DNA of 50,624 nucleotides from Gemmatimonadota bacterium. GTDB lineage: Bacteria; JAAXHH01. The stretch lies in NCBI GenBank assembly GCA_026702745.1, contig JAPPBT010000051.1, positions 1 to 50,624 on the forward strand, read 5' to 3'. The first letter of the stretch is position 1, and every line of letters starts with the position of its first letter. Below, in pieces: positions 18,822 to 27,482 of this stretch. The notes under the pieces are model-generated. The model was not told the origin of the DNA. It ran no database searches and saw only the letters and a list, made by a program, of their open reading frames with translations. The translations under genes and the position numbers were made by a program.

Positions 18822-20570
18822 ATGAAACCAAGTCCTGAATTTGGCCTATTTGCGGCCGGCAGCGCGTTGCGCACGGCCCGCACCTCGTTGCGCACGGCCC
18901 GCGCCTCGTTGCGCACGGCCCGTGCCACTCCAGGGATAGCCACCCACAAGCTCGGCCCGGTCTTCTCCGCCGTGCTGTGCACGATCTTCACTGCCGCGCT
19001 CTGGGGAACGGCCCTCTATGGCGTCACTTCGGCTTCCCCGGCCGCCGCCCAGACCGGGTCCTTGTCGATCACGGAAGACCCCGGTCCGGTACCGGTGGCG
19101 GAGCTGGCGGAAAGGCGGACCAGGATCCTCGACGGCATGGGCAGCGGGATCATGATCCTCTTCGGGGCGGAACCCAAGGTATTCAGTAACGACGTGAACT
19201 ATCCCTACCGGCAGGAAAGCAACCTCTTCTACCTGACCGGCATCAGCCAGCCCGGCGCCACGCTCGTGCTGGTGTCCGGGAATCGAAGCCAGAAGGAGAT
19301 CCTCTTCCTCCCCAGGCGCGACCCCGCGCGGGAAATCTGGACCGGACACATGATCGGGGTGGAAGAAGCCCGCCGCCGGACCGGGATCACCCAGGTTTGG
19401 CCAAGTGAAGAATTCGACGCCTTCGTGGAGGCCGTCCTCCACGGCGTGGCCTATGAAAAACGTCTCTCCGATGACGCAGGGGATTACCGGGCCATCGGCG
19501 AATCCGTCGAGAACGGAACGCCCGTGCCCGTCTGGCTCCTGGCCGACGCCAGTTCCAGGTACGGCAGCCGGTATCCGAAAGCCCTTCGGTTCGCCTCGGA
19601 GTCCGCCCGTTTTCCCGCCGTCCAGATACGGCTGGCGACCGGGCTGTTCCGGGACCTGCGCGTCGTCAAATCGGACTGGGAGCTGCAGCGGCTTCAGCGC
19701 GCCGTCGACATCACCCGCCTGGCGCAGCGCGCCATCATGCGCCGGGCAAGCAGTCAGGGCGGTACTCGCGGACCGGGCGGCCGGGGCGGCACTTCCGCCA
19801 CAACGGGACCAGCCGGACCAGGCGGCCCGGGCGGAACACTGAACGAATCCGTACTCGACGGCATCATTCTTTCCACCTATCGCACGCACGGCGCGCACTG
19901 GGGTTTCCCGTCCATCGTGGCTTCGGGACCCAATGCCACGACCCTGCACTACGAGGAAAACAACCGGGAGATCGCAAGCGGCGAACTCGTCCTGGCCGAT
20001 ATCGGCGCGGCCGTCGGATACTACACGGCCGACGTCACGCGGACGTTCCCGGTCGGCGGGGTTTTCTCGGAAGCACAGCGCGAAATCTACGAGGTCGTCC
20101 TCGAGGCCCATGCCCGGGGCGTCGCCGCCGTCCGGCCGGGCATGACCATGCGCAGGGTGCATGAGGTGGCGCGGAAGGTGATCGCGGACGGACTCCTGAA
20201 ACTGGGGCTGATCACAAGTACATCGGGAAACCAGTACCGCATGTGGTATATGCACGGCACGAGCCACTGGATCGGGCTGGACGTCCATGACGTGGGCGGA
20301 AGGGACATGCCCTTCAGGCCGGGCATGGTGATCACGGTGGAACCGGGCATCTACGTCCGGGAGGACACGCTGGTGAACCTCGACGACACGTCGCGGAACC
20401 GGGCGCTCATCGAGGCGATACGGCCCGCCTTCGAGCGATACCGGAATATCGGGGTACGCGTCGAAGACGACGTATTGGTGACCGAAGACGGACACCGGGT
20501 GCTGTCGGAAGGCACGCCCCGGACGATCGAGGAAATCGAAGCCTTCATGGCGAATCCCGACGGCAGGTAA
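18822..20570 (+). CDS. Secreted Xaa-Pro aminopeptidase (M24 family)
   Basis: 582 residues; PepP-type enzyme that removes N-terminal residues preceding proline. An N-terminal AMP_N domain (about 90-220, GIMILFGAEPKVFSNDVNYPYR) precedes a pita-bread catalytic domain. Dimetal ligands are all visible: two Asp in ADIGAAVGYYTADVTRTFP, His in HGTSHWIGLDVHDVGG, Glu in VEPGIYV and Glu in RVEDDVLVT. A hydrophobic stretch ending SPAAAQ (about residues 48-77) looks like a signal peptide, preceded by an unusual basic N-terminus built of three 7-residue repeats. A Gly/Pro-rich insert (residues 313-339) splits the linker before the catalytic core. The ATG at 18822 has GGAAG upstream; a later start cannot be excluded. 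It lies 55 bases after argJ. Confidence 0.9.
   Translation: MKPSPEFGLFAAGSALRTARTSLRTARASLRTARATPGIATHKLGPVFSAVLCTIFTAALWGTALYGVTSASPAAAQTGSLSITEDPGPVPVAELAERRTRILDGMGSGIMILFGAEPKVFSNDVNYPYRQESNLFYLTGISQPGATLVLVSGNRSQKEILFLPRRDPAREIWTGHMIGVEEARRRTGITQVWPSEEFDAFVEAVLHGVAYEKRLSDDAGDYRAIGESVENGTPVPVWLLADASSRYGSRYPKALRFASESARFPAVQIRLATGLFRDLRVVKSDWELQRLQRAVDITRLAQRAIMRRASSQGGTRGPGGRGGTSATTGPAGPGGPGGTLNESVLDGIILSTYRTHGAHWGFPSIVASGPNATTLHYEENNREIASGELVLADIGAAVGYYTADVTRTFPVGGVFSEAQREIYEVVLEAHARGVAAVRPGMTMRRVHEVARKVIADGLLKLGLITSTSGNQYRMWYMHGTSHWIGLDVHDVGGRDMPFRPGMVITVEPGIYVREDTLVNLDDTSRNRALIEAIRPAFERYRNIGVRVEDDVLVTEDGHRVLSEGTPRTIEEIEAFMANPDGR
18864..18926 (+). repeat. Three 21-base in-frame tandem repeats
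   Basis: Units 18864-18884, 18885-18905 and 18906-18926 share the core TTGCGCACGGCCCGC and encode the 7-residue unit (A/S)LRTAR(T/A) three times. They sit in the N-terminal region of the M24 peptidase, before the hydrophobic signal segment. Copies differ at only two to four bases, which suggests recent expansion by slippage. Confidence 0.9.
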
Positions 20571-20600
20571 TCCCCTGCCGCGGGCTAACGGGATGGATTC

Positions 20601-21896
20601 ATGACCGCGGACCGGATGCTTACCGTGGAGGAGGCCCAGGAGATCGTGCTGGATTCGGTCTCCGTCTCGGGTATCGAGCGCGTGCCGCTGGCCGAGAGCC
20701 AGGACCGGGTGCTCGCCGAAGACGTGGCGCCCAGGTTCGACGTGCCGCCCCAGGACAACTCCTCCGTCGACGGTTATGCCGTCCGGGCCGAGGACACCTC
20801 CGGCGCATCGGAGGACGCTCCCTGCCGCCTCGAGGTCCTCGAAGAGATCCCCGCGGGTACCGTTCCCTCCGCGCACGTGGTTCCCGGCAAGTCTTCGCGC
20901 ATCATGACCGGCGCCTTCCTCCCCGGAGGCGCGGACGCTGTCGTCATGGTGGAGCACACCAGGCAGCACGCCGAAGGTGTAGAGATCCTGAAATCGGTAA
21001 CGCCGGGCCAGAACGTACGCTACCGGGGAGAAGACGTAAAACAGGGCCAGCAGGTCCTTTTCGCCGGCGCCGAAATCGGTCCGGGCGAGATCGGCCTCCT
21101 GGCGGCCTTCCAGCGGTCCCAGGTCGCGGTGCGCAGGCGCCCGGCCGTGGCCATCCTTTCCACGGGTGACGAGGTCGTCGACATCGACGAACAACTCACC
21201 CCGGGAAAAATCGTCAACAGCAACAGCTATTCCCTGGCCGCGCTCGTGCGGGCATGCAACGGCCGGCCGGTCAACCTGGGCATCGCCAGGGACAGCGAAG
21301 CGGAGATCTCGAAAGCCATACGGTCGGCGCTGCGCGCGGATATCGTCCTTTCCACCGGCGGCGTTTCCGTGGGAGACTACGACTATGTGAAAAAAGTGCT
21401 GGAAGACCTCGGCACGGACATGCGTTTCTGGCGGGTGAAGATGAAGCCGGGCAAACCCCTCGCCTACGGGTTGCTCCAGGGCAAGCCGTTCTTCGGTCTG
21501 CCGGGCAATCCCGTTTCCTGCATGGTCTCCTTCCTCCTCTTCGCGCGGCCCGCCATGCGGAAGATGATGGGTTACGGCCCCCATGACTGGCGCCTGCCCA
21601 CGGTCCAGGCGGAACTCGAGAACGATCTGACGGCCGGCGGGGACCGGCGGCACTATCTGCGCGCCAGGATCACCTGTACCGGAGGCCGGTTCTACGCCTC
21701 GACCGTCGCGGGCCAGGGATCCGGCATGCTCAGTTCCATGACCGGGACCAACGGTCTCGTCGTCGTGGAAACGGGCGTAACCTCCGTGCCCCGCGGATCC
21801 GAGGTCCAGGTGCTGCTGATGGGTGCGGCCGGATTCGGCGCGGCCGGAACAAGCGACGGGACCATTCAGGGCGCAGCCGGAAAGGATTCACCGTGA
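20601..21896 (+). CDS. moeA: Molybdopterin molybdenumtransferase MoeA (first copy)
   Basis: 431 residues. Inserts molybdate (or tungstate) into adenylylated molybdopterin to give the active cofactor. Seen: MoeA N-terminal domains with DNSSVDGYAVRAED, the central MoCF-binding domain with VAILSTGDEVV and STGGVSVGDYDYV, GLPGNPVSCMVSF, and a C-terminal beta-barrel domain. The usual NSAMDGYA motif reads NSSVDGYA here. It carries about 20 extra C-terminal residues rich in Gly/Ala. It follows the M24 gene by 30 bases and precedes a second moeA by 10, so an operon is likely. No other molybdenum-cofactor gene is present. Confidence 0.93.
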   Translation: MTADRMLTVEEAQEIVLDSVSVSGIERVPLAESQDRVLAEDVAPRFDVPPQDNSSVDGYAVRAEDTSGASEDAPCRLEVLEEIPAGTVPSAHVVPGKSSRIMTGAFLPGGADAVVMVEHTRQHAEGVEILKSVTPGQNVRYRGEDVKQGQQVLFAGAEIGPGEIGLLAAFQRSQVAVRRRPAVAILSTGDEVVDIDEQLTPGKIVNSNSYSLAALVRACNGRPVNLGIARDSEAEISKAIRSALRADIVLSTGGVSVGDYDYVKKVLEDLGTDMRFWRVKMKPGKPLAYGLLQGKPFFGLPGNPVSCMVSFLLFARPAMRKMMGYGPHDWRLPTVQAELENDLTAGGDRRHYLRARITCTGGRFYASTVAGQGSGMLSSMTGTNGLVVVETGVTSVPRGSEVQVLLMGAAGFGAAGTSDGTIQGAAGKDSP

Positions 21897-21906
21897 GGAC
21901 CGCGCG

Positions 21907-23148
21907 ATGATCTCCGTTATCGAAGCCCGGGACACCATTCTGGACCGGATCCGTCCAATCGGCGTGGAGCGCGTCGACATCGCTTCCGCGCGCGACCGGG
22001 TACTTGCCGAAGACGTCCACGCCACGAGGAACCAGCCGCCCTGGGACAACTCGGCCATGGACGGCTACGCGGTGCGGGCCGAGGATACGGTACCCTCGTC
22101 GCCGGATTCCCCGGCGGAGTTGGAGATCGTCGAGGACCTTCCCGCCGGATACGTGGCCAAACGCGCCGTCGGACCGGGACAGGCGATCCATATCATGACG
22201 GGCGCGCCGGTGCCCGATGGCGCCGATACCATCGTCCGCGCCGAACGCTCCCTGAGACTCGATGAGCGTCGCGTACGCATTCTCCAGGCCGTGGAACCCG
22301 GGACGGACCTTCGCCGGGCCGGCGAAGACCTTTGCGAAGGGGACCTTATCATCCCGTCCGGCATGCTGGTCCGGCCGGCCGAAGTGGGCCTGCTGGCGTC
22401 CACCAACCGCTCACAGGTGTCGGTCTACCGCCGGCCAAGGGTTGCCATTCTGTCCACCGGCGACGAGATCGTCGACGTGGACGAGCCGCTCGAGGACGGC
22501 AAGATCGTGGACAGCAACGGATACGCCCTTTCCGCGCTGGTGGCGGACGCCGGCGGCATACCTTTGAGGCTGGGAATCTGTCCCGATACGCAGGACGCAC
22601 TGGAAGAAGCGCTGCGCGACGGAATCCTGGCGGACGCGGTCATCACTTCGGGTGGGGTCTCGGTGGGAGAATACGATTACGTCAAGGCCGCCCTCGAGGC
22701 CGTTGGCACTTCCATGGCCTTCTGGAAGGTGTCCATGACACCCGGTCGTCCCCTCGCCTTCGGCTCCATCGACGACACCATCTTGTTCGGCCTGCCCGGT
22801 AACCCGGTGGCGTCCATGGTGACCTTCGAGCTCTTCATGCGTCCCGCCCTGCTCAAGATGCAGGGATACACCCACATCTACCGCCCCACGATCAAGGCCC
22901 TCCTCCTGGAAGACATTACGAAATCCCTTGGACGCAAGCAGTTCATTCGCGTGACCCTCCAGAAGCGGGATGACCAGTACTACGCGTCGCGTACGGGTGA
23001 GCAAGGCTCCGGTATTCTGAGATCCATGTCTATAGCCGACGGGTTGGCCGTGAGTCACGAAGACCAGGAACTCATGCCGGCCGGCCAGGAAATTGAGGTC
23101 ATGTTGCTCGGAGGTTACAGCGGGCTATCTTCTGCCCGTAACTACTGA
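21907..23148 (+). CDS. moeA: Molybdopterin molybdenumtransferase MoeA (second copy)
   Basis: 413 residues, a full-length paralogue of the preceding gene. It has the canonical DNSAMDGYAVRAED, VAILSTGDEIVDVDE, TSGGVSVGEYDYV and LPGNPVASMVTF. I choose the ATG at 21907, preceded by GTGAGGA overlapping the first copy's stop; the open frame extends upstream to 21823 only within the first gene. The pairing of two MoeA proteins resembles organisms in which separate MoeA paralogues serve molybdenum and tungsten, but no residue here proves metal choice. Two terminator-like hairpins follow. Confidence 0.93.
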   Translation: MISVIEARDTILDRIRPIGVERVDIASARDRVLAEDVHATRNQPPWDNSAMDGYAVRAEDTVPSSPDSPAELEIVEDLPAGYVAKRAVGPGQAIHIMTGAPVPDGADTIVRAERSLRLDERRVRILQAVEPGTDLRRAGEDLCEGDLIIPSGMLVRPAEVGLLASTNRSQVSVYRRPRVAILSTGDEIVDVDEPLEDGKIVDSNGYALSALVADAGGIPLRLGICPDTQDALEEALRDGILADAVITSGGVSVGEYDYVKAALEAVGTSMAFWKVSMTPGRPLAFGSIDDTILFGLPGNPVASMVTFELFMRPALLKMQGYTHIYRPTIKALLLEDITKSLGRKQFIRVTLQKRDDQYYASRTGEQGSGILRSMSIADGLAVSHEDQELMPAGQEIEVMLLGGYSGLSSARNY

Positions 23149-23190
23149 TAATTAAATAGGTTACGAAGTTTTAGAAAGTACTACTCAGAC

Positions 23191-23218
23191 ACGTATATTA
23201 TTATGTATATACGTTTTT
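23191..23218 (+). terminator. Terminator-like hairpin after the second moeA
   Basis: Perfect 8-bp stem ACGTATAT/ATATACGT (23191-23198 with 23207-23214), 8-base loop, then TTTTT. The stem is A/T-rich and therefore weak, but its position 40 bases after the moeA stop fits. Confidence 0.5.
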
Positions 23219-23231
23219 CTACCACGATGGA

Positions 23232-23270
23232 CGATCGGTGACGGGGTAGCCTGATTCATCGGTCGTTTTT
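23232..23270 (+). terminator. Second terminator-like hairpin after moeA
   Basis: Ten-bp stem with two G-U pairs (23232-23241 CGATCGGTGA with 23256-23265 TCATCGGTCG), 14-base loop, then TTTTT. It would end plus-strand transcription before the convergent rsmG gene. Confidence 0.6.
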
Positions 23271-23335
23271 CCTTCCATCTGGCCACTTCCTGTCTTCACC
23301 GACGTAGTCTTTCCGATAATACACACCGTCCCGAA

Positions 23336-24004
23336 TTAATCGCCTTCCTTCTCGCTCTTGCTGATCACCACAAGGGTAGGAGAGTCACCCACCCCTTTTT
23401 CGTATGGAACGGTGGCCTCCCATACCATGCCCTGCGCCTCCATGACTGACGCTGCCGATTCGATCTCTGCTTCCGGGCCGGGACCCTTGTAGCAGACCAG
23501 CTTCCCTCCTGGTTTCAGAACAGGCCCGCTCCAATTCACAAGCCGACCGATCGAGCCGACGGCCCGCGCCACCGCGGCGTCATACATGCTGTCCGGTGCA
23601 CACTTCGGCAACTGTTCCATCCGCATATTGCAGACTTTCATATTATCCAGCGATATTGCCCGCCTCACCGCCTTAAGAAAGGCGCATTTCTTCTGGTTTG
23701 ATTCGACTGCCACAAAGTGGGTTTCAGGAAGGAAGATGGCGAGTGGAACCGCAGGGAAACCGCCGCCGCTCCCGATGTCTACGATCAAGCCGTCCCTGGA
23801 AAGGACACCCTTCAGGGCCGGCATGAGCGAATCGAGGAAATGGCGCGATGGAATACGTTCCAGATCGTTCGTGGATATAACTTTAAGTACGTGATTTACG
23901 CGGCGTATTTCGTAGAGGTATCGCTCGTATGCCCCGATTCTACGGGCGTCCAGCGGATGACCAAGCTGCTCCATGCTATGAACGAATTGTTCTATGGAGT
24001 CCAT
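23336..24004 (-). CDS. rsmG: 16S rRNA (guanine-N7)-methyltransferase RsmG
   Basis: 222 residues from the ATG at 24004. Methylates G527 of 16S rRNA (E. coli numbering). Seen: N-terminal helices (YERYLYEIRRVNHVLKVIS), SRHFLDSL, the SAM-binding motif IVDIGSGGGFPAVPLAI, and VARAVGSIGRLVNW, all typical of RsmG/GidB. The open frame reaches 24082, but the extra 26 residues overlap mnmG coding and I consider them untranslated. It starts one base after the mnmG stop, so it is co-transcribed with and probably coupled to mnmG. In many genomes parA and parB follow rsmG. Here the operon ends and parAB are not in the window, although parS sites are. Confidence 0.94.
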   Translation of the reverse strand: MDSIEQFVHSMEQLGHPLDARRIGAYERYLYEIRRVNHVLKVISTNDLERIPSRHFLDSLMPALKGVLSRDGLIVDIGSGGGFPAVPLAIFLPETHFVAVESNQKKCAFLKAVRRAISLDNMKVCNMRMEQLPKCAPDSMYDAAVARAVGSIGRLVNWSGPVLKPGGKLVCYKGPGPEAEIESAASVMEAQGMVWEATVPYEKGVGDSPTLVVISKSEKEGD

Positions 24005-24005
24005 G

Positions 24006-25943
24006 TCATGACTTGGAATGTTCCACGTGGAACATCCGGTTTTCGTTGTCGGTATCTTCGGTGTGGGACAAAGCCATAACACGTTCGAGATGCACTACGA
24101 GAATGGATATGTCGGCTGGCGTCACACCCGGGATCCTTGACGCCTGTCCCACGTTTGCCGGCCTAATGCTGACCAGCTTTTCACGTGCTTCATGGGACAT
24201 AGCCCGGATGGAAGCGTAGTCGAAGTCTTCGGGGATCTCGCGAGATTCCCAGGACCGCATGCGTGCGATTTCCTTGTGCTGGCGCTCGAGGTAACCGGCG
24301 TATTTAACCGCCGTCTGTATCTGGCTGATGACAGATGGTTCATGGTCCATGGGATTTGGGTCTACGGTATAGAGGTCGGAATACTGTATCTCCGGGCGGG
24401 AAAGCAGCTTGTACAGGGACACGGGTTCAGATACCGGTGTCGACGACCTGTTCTCCAGTATGGGATTTATACATTCCGCAGCCACGTATTCCCTCTTCAG
24501 CCGGTCCGTTTCCACTTCCACCAGACGGCGCCGGCTTACCGTGGCCTCGTGTCGTTCCCTTGAAATCACACCGATTTCGAAAGCACGGTCGGACAGGCGC
24601 ATATCCGCGTTGTCGTGCCGCAACAGCAGTCGGTATTCCGCACGCGAAGTAAACATCCGGTAGGGTTCGTCCGCTCCCTTCGTGATGAGATCGTCGACCA
24701 TTACGCCGATATAGGCCTCGCCCCGATCGAGGGTGAACGGCGGGCGGCTGCTGACCTTCAGCGCGGCATTGATACCGGCCAGAACGCCCTGAGCCGCGGC
24801 TTCTTCATAGCCCGTGGTACCGTTGATCTGTCCCGCGAGGAACAACCCGTCGACCTGGCGCGTTTCCAGGGACCGGGACAGGTTGTCGGGTGGAATGAAA
24901 TCGTATTCGACGGCGTATCCGAACTGGAGGATCTCCGCCTGCTCCAGGGCCTTGATCGTGTGCAGCGCACGGTCCTGTACCGGTTCCGGAAGGCTGGTGG
25001 AGAAGCCGTTTACGTATACTTCGTCGGTATTCCATCCCTCGGGTTCCAGGATGATCTGGTGACTGTCCCGGTCGGGGAACCGTACGATCTTGTCTTCGAC
25101 GGATGGACAGTACCTGGGACCGCGGCCGGTGATCCGGCCAGAGTACATGGGCGACTGGTCCAGCGCGGAACGGATAATGTCATGGGTCCGGGCGTTCGTG
25201 AAGGTCAAATAGCACGGCAGCTGCTCATCGGGCGGCGACAGCCTGTCCTGGGAGAAATGTTCGGGAAACTCGTCCCCGGGGATGATCTCCAACTCACTGT
25301 AATCTATGGATTTACCATCCACTCTGGGCGGCGTGCCGGTCTTCAGCCGGCCGATATCGAACCCCAGGTCCCGCAGGGAATCGGACAACTCCGTGGCCGC
25401 TCTTTCTCCGAGACGTCCTCCGGGTGAATTGCTCGCGCCGCGATGCATGACGCCGTTAAGAAAAGTGCCCGAAGCCACGACCACGGCACGGCAGGATATG
25501 GCGCGTCCATCGCTGGTCCGGACGCCCGTCACGCGACCCTGATCGACGTCCAGCCACGCGACCTCGCCTTCCACCACCGTCAAGTTCGGCGTCTCCCCGA
25601 TAACCCGCTGCATGTAGTCCCGGTAGGCCACGCGGTCATTCTGGGACCTCAGGGACTGTACCGCCGGACCCTTGCGCGTGTTCAGCATCTTGACCTGCAC
25701 GGCTGTCGCGTCCGCAGCCTTGCCCATTTCGCCGCCGAGCGCGTCGACCTCCCGAACGAGTTGCCCCTTTCCCAGGCCGCCGATAGAAGGGTTGCAGGAC
25801 ATCTGCCCTATTTTCGACGCATCAAGGGTAACGAGCGCCGTTTCCACGCCCATTCTCGCCGACGCCAGGGCGGCTTCGCACCCGGCGTGGCCTCCGCCGA
25901 TGACGAGGACTTCAACCCATGTCAGCTGGTTGTTTTGCACCAC
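24006..25943 (-). CDS. mnmG: tRNA uridine-5-carboxymethylaminomethyl synthesis enzyme MnmG
   Basis: 645 residues. FAD enzyme that, with MnmE, modifies U34 of certain tRNAs. Seen: the N-terminal FAD motif [41 protein letters not shown], the [10 protein letters not shown] segment, [18 protein letters not shown], and the C-terminal [12 protein letters not shown]-like region ([20 protein letters not shown]). It starts at GTG 25943 (or the adjacent GTG at 25940). Beyond the usual end there are about 20 residues, and the last ten ([10 protein letters not shown]) are encoded by a perfect parS palindrome plus flanks. It lies between mnmE and rsmG in the rpmH-rsmG run. Confidence 0.96.
   Translation of the reverse strand: MVQNNQLTWVEVLVIGGGHAGCEAALASARMGVETALVTLDASKIGQMSCNPSIGGLGKGQLVREVDALGGEMGKAADATAVQVKMLNTRKGPAVQSLRSQNDRVAYRDYMQRVIGETPNLTVVEGEVAWLDVDQGRVTGVRTSDGRAISCRAVVVASGTFLNGVMHRGASNSPGGRLGERAATELSDSLRDLGFDIGRLKTGTPPRVDGKSIDYSELEIIPGDEFPEHFSQDRLSPPDEQLPCYLTFTNARTHDIIRSALDQSPMYSGRITGRGPRYCPSVEDKIVRFPDRDSHQIILEPEGWNTDEVYVNGFSTSLPEPVQDRALHTIKALEQAEILQFGYAVEYDFIPPDNLSRSLETRQVDGLFLAGQINGTTGYEEAAAQGVLAGINAALKVSSRPPFTLDRGEAYIGVMVDDLITKGADEPYRMFTSRAEYRLLLRHDNADMRLSDRAFEIGVISRERHEATVSRRRLVEVETDRLKREYVAAECINPILENRSSTPVSEPVSLYKLLSRPEIQYSDLYTVDPNPMDHEPSVISQIQTAVKYAGYLERQHKEIARMRSWESREIPEDFDYASIRAMSHEAREKLVSIRPANVGQASRIPGVTPADISILVVHLERVMALSHTEDTDNENRMFHVEHSKS
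24019..24034. promoter_or_regulatory. parS centromere-like site 1
   Basis: TGTTCCACGTGGAACA, a perfect 16-base palindrome, matching the bacterial chromosomal parS consensus TGTTTCACGTGAAACA except for one symmetric change per half. It lies inside the last codons of mnmG. ParB binding is known for such sites in other bacteria; here it is inferred from sequence and origin proximity (about 8 kb from oriC). Confidence 0.85.
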
Positions 25944-25954
25944 TGCCTGGTCCC

Positions 25955-25970
25955 TGTTCCACGTGGAACA
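25955..25970. promoter_or_regulatory. parS centromere-like site 2
   Basis: Second perfect copy of TGTTCCACGTGGAACA, in the 27-base gap between the mnmE stop (25971-25973) and the mnmG start (25943). Identical to site 1, 1.94 kb away. Two exact copies of a 16-base palindrome this close are not expected by chance. Confidence 0.88.
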
Positions 25971-27353
25971 TCATTTGCCGATGCAGAATCTGGAGAACAC
26001 ATGATCCAGCACGGCATCGCCGATTTCCTTACCCACGAGCACACCGAGCCGGTGCACGCTTTCCCTCAGATCGACGGCCGCCATTTCGCCGCCGAGACCT
26101 TCTTCCAGTACGCCGATCCCGCGGTCAAGACTCGTTTTTGCCTGGTCGAGCAGTTCGCTCTGACGGGCATTGACGACGAGTCCCGATTCGAAACCGGCAG
26201 GATCGAACCGCGCGATTTCGAGAATCGCTTCCCGAAGGCTTTCGAGGCCTTCGCCGAGTTTTGCGGAGGTCCGGATCCACCGGCCGCCCGCGGTCAATTC
26301 GATAAACGCGTCCGGATCGTAAGCGTCCAGATCGCACTTGTTCAATATAAACACGGCGGTCCGACCGGACAACATCTTCACCAGTTGCCGGTCGTCGTCG
26401 TCCGGCGGGCTTGACGCGTCGAACACAGCCAGGGGGATATCGGCCTTCTCCAGTTCCGTGCGCGACCGGATGACGCCCTGCTGTTCCACCCTGTCCGAGG
26501 TTTTCCGGATACCCGCCGTATCCACGAAGACGACGGGCACGCCCCGGATGTCGACGCTCTCCTCGATGGTATCCCGCGTCGTCCCCGATTCCGGATGCAC
26601 GATCGCGCGGTCCCGTGACGTCAGCAAGTTGAGCAGGCTGGACTTCCCCACGTTCGGCTTGCCGAGCAGCGCGACCCGGACGCCGTCCCTCAGCACGCGC
26701 GTTTCGTGGGAGGACTTGATGAGGCGGTCCAGCGCTTCCCGGACGGGTCGGAGCTGGTCCAGGAAGGTCTGCGGCGACATATCGGGGATGCCCTCTTCGG
26801 TGAAATCAAGTGTAACTTCAATATATGCAATTATTTGTATTAGTGTTATCCTGAACTCGTCGACCTGTTGCGAACAGGTCCCGTTCAACTGCCTGAGGGC
26901 CGCCCGCGCGCAGGCGTCGGTCCGCGCCCGGATGAGTTCGCCCACCGCTTCCGCCTGCAGCAGGTCGATCCTTCCGTTGAGAAAGGCGCGCTTAGTAAAC
27001 TCTCCCGGCTCCGCCAGCCGGGCGCCCGATCGGATCAGGACATCCAGGATCATCCCGCCCGGGACCATGCCGCCGTGACCGCTGAACTCGATCAGGTCTT
27101 CCCGGGTGTAGGTACGTGGCGACCTGAATACGGACATGAGCACTTCATCCACCCGCTCGCGGCTCCGGGGATCGACGACGTGGCCGTGATGAATGGTGTG
27201 CGTCCCGCACTCCGAAGGTCGGTTCGCGCCGTCGAAGACCCGGTCGGCAATGGCGAAAGCGTCGGGACCGCTCATGCGCACCACGCACAGTCCGCCCTCG
27301 CCGGGCGGCGTGCCGATCGCGGAAATGGTATCGTTCGGGGCCTGCGAGGTCAT
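25971..27353 (-). CDS. mnmE: tRNA modification GTPase MnmE
   Basis: 460 residues, normal length. Partner of MnmG in 5-carboxymethylaminomethyl modification of wobble uridine. Seen: the N-terminal formyl-folate-binding domain (DTISAIGTPPGEGGLCVVRM), the helical domain, the G domain with GKPNVGKSS, DTAGIRKTSD and NKCD, and the C-terminal signature FSRFCIGK whose cysteine is needed for the reaction. It is co-directional with yidC upstream and mnmG downstream. jag (khpB), often between yidC and mnmE, is absent. A parS site begins directly after its stop. Confidence 0.96.
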   Translation of the reverse strand: MTSQAPNDTISAIGTPPGEGGLCVVRMSGPDAFAIADRVFDGANRPSECGTHTIHHGHVVDPRSRERVDEVLMSVFRSPRTYTREDLIEFSGHGGMVPGGMILDVLIRSGARLAEPGEFTKRAFLNGRIDLLQAEAVGELIRARTDACARAALRQLNGTCSQQVDEFRITLIQIIAYIEVTLDFTEEGIPDMSPQTFLDQLRPVREALDRLIKSSHETRVLRDGVRVALLGKPNVGKSSLLNLLTSRDRAIVHPESGTTRDTIEESVDIRGVPVVFVDTAGIRKTSDRVEQQGVIRSRTELEKADIPLAVFDASSPPDDDDRQLVKMLSGRTAVFILNKCDLDAYDPDAFIELTAGGRWIRTSAKLGEGLESLREAILEIARFDPAGFESGLVVNARQSELLDQAKTSLDRGIGVLEEGLGGEMAAVDLRESVHRLGVLVGKEIGDAVLDHVFSRFCIGK

Positions 27354-27371
27354 GGGATTAACGAGGCTTGC

Positions 27372-27410
27372 TGCCGCGCCCGGTGCCGCGCCCGGTGCCG
27401 CGCCCGGTGC
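27372..27410. repeat. Three exact 12-base tandem repeats between yidC and mnmE
   Basis: TGCCGCGCCCGG occurs three times in a row (27372-27383, 27384-27395, 27396-27407) followed by a partial unit. It lies in the 129-base gap between the yidC stop and the mnmE start. No promoter, terminator or ribosome-binding role is evident. Confidence 0.85.
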
Positions 27411-27482
27411 GCTGCGGTCCTGTGCCCGGCCGGCCGTTGCCCGGCCGTCTGGAATCCTGCGGGTCGATGCCCTGCGGGTGCG

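Noticed and set aside
24173-24190. TTTTCACGTGCTTCAT as a third parS site in mnmG
   Set aside because: Only one half matches the parS consensus; the other half has several mismatches.
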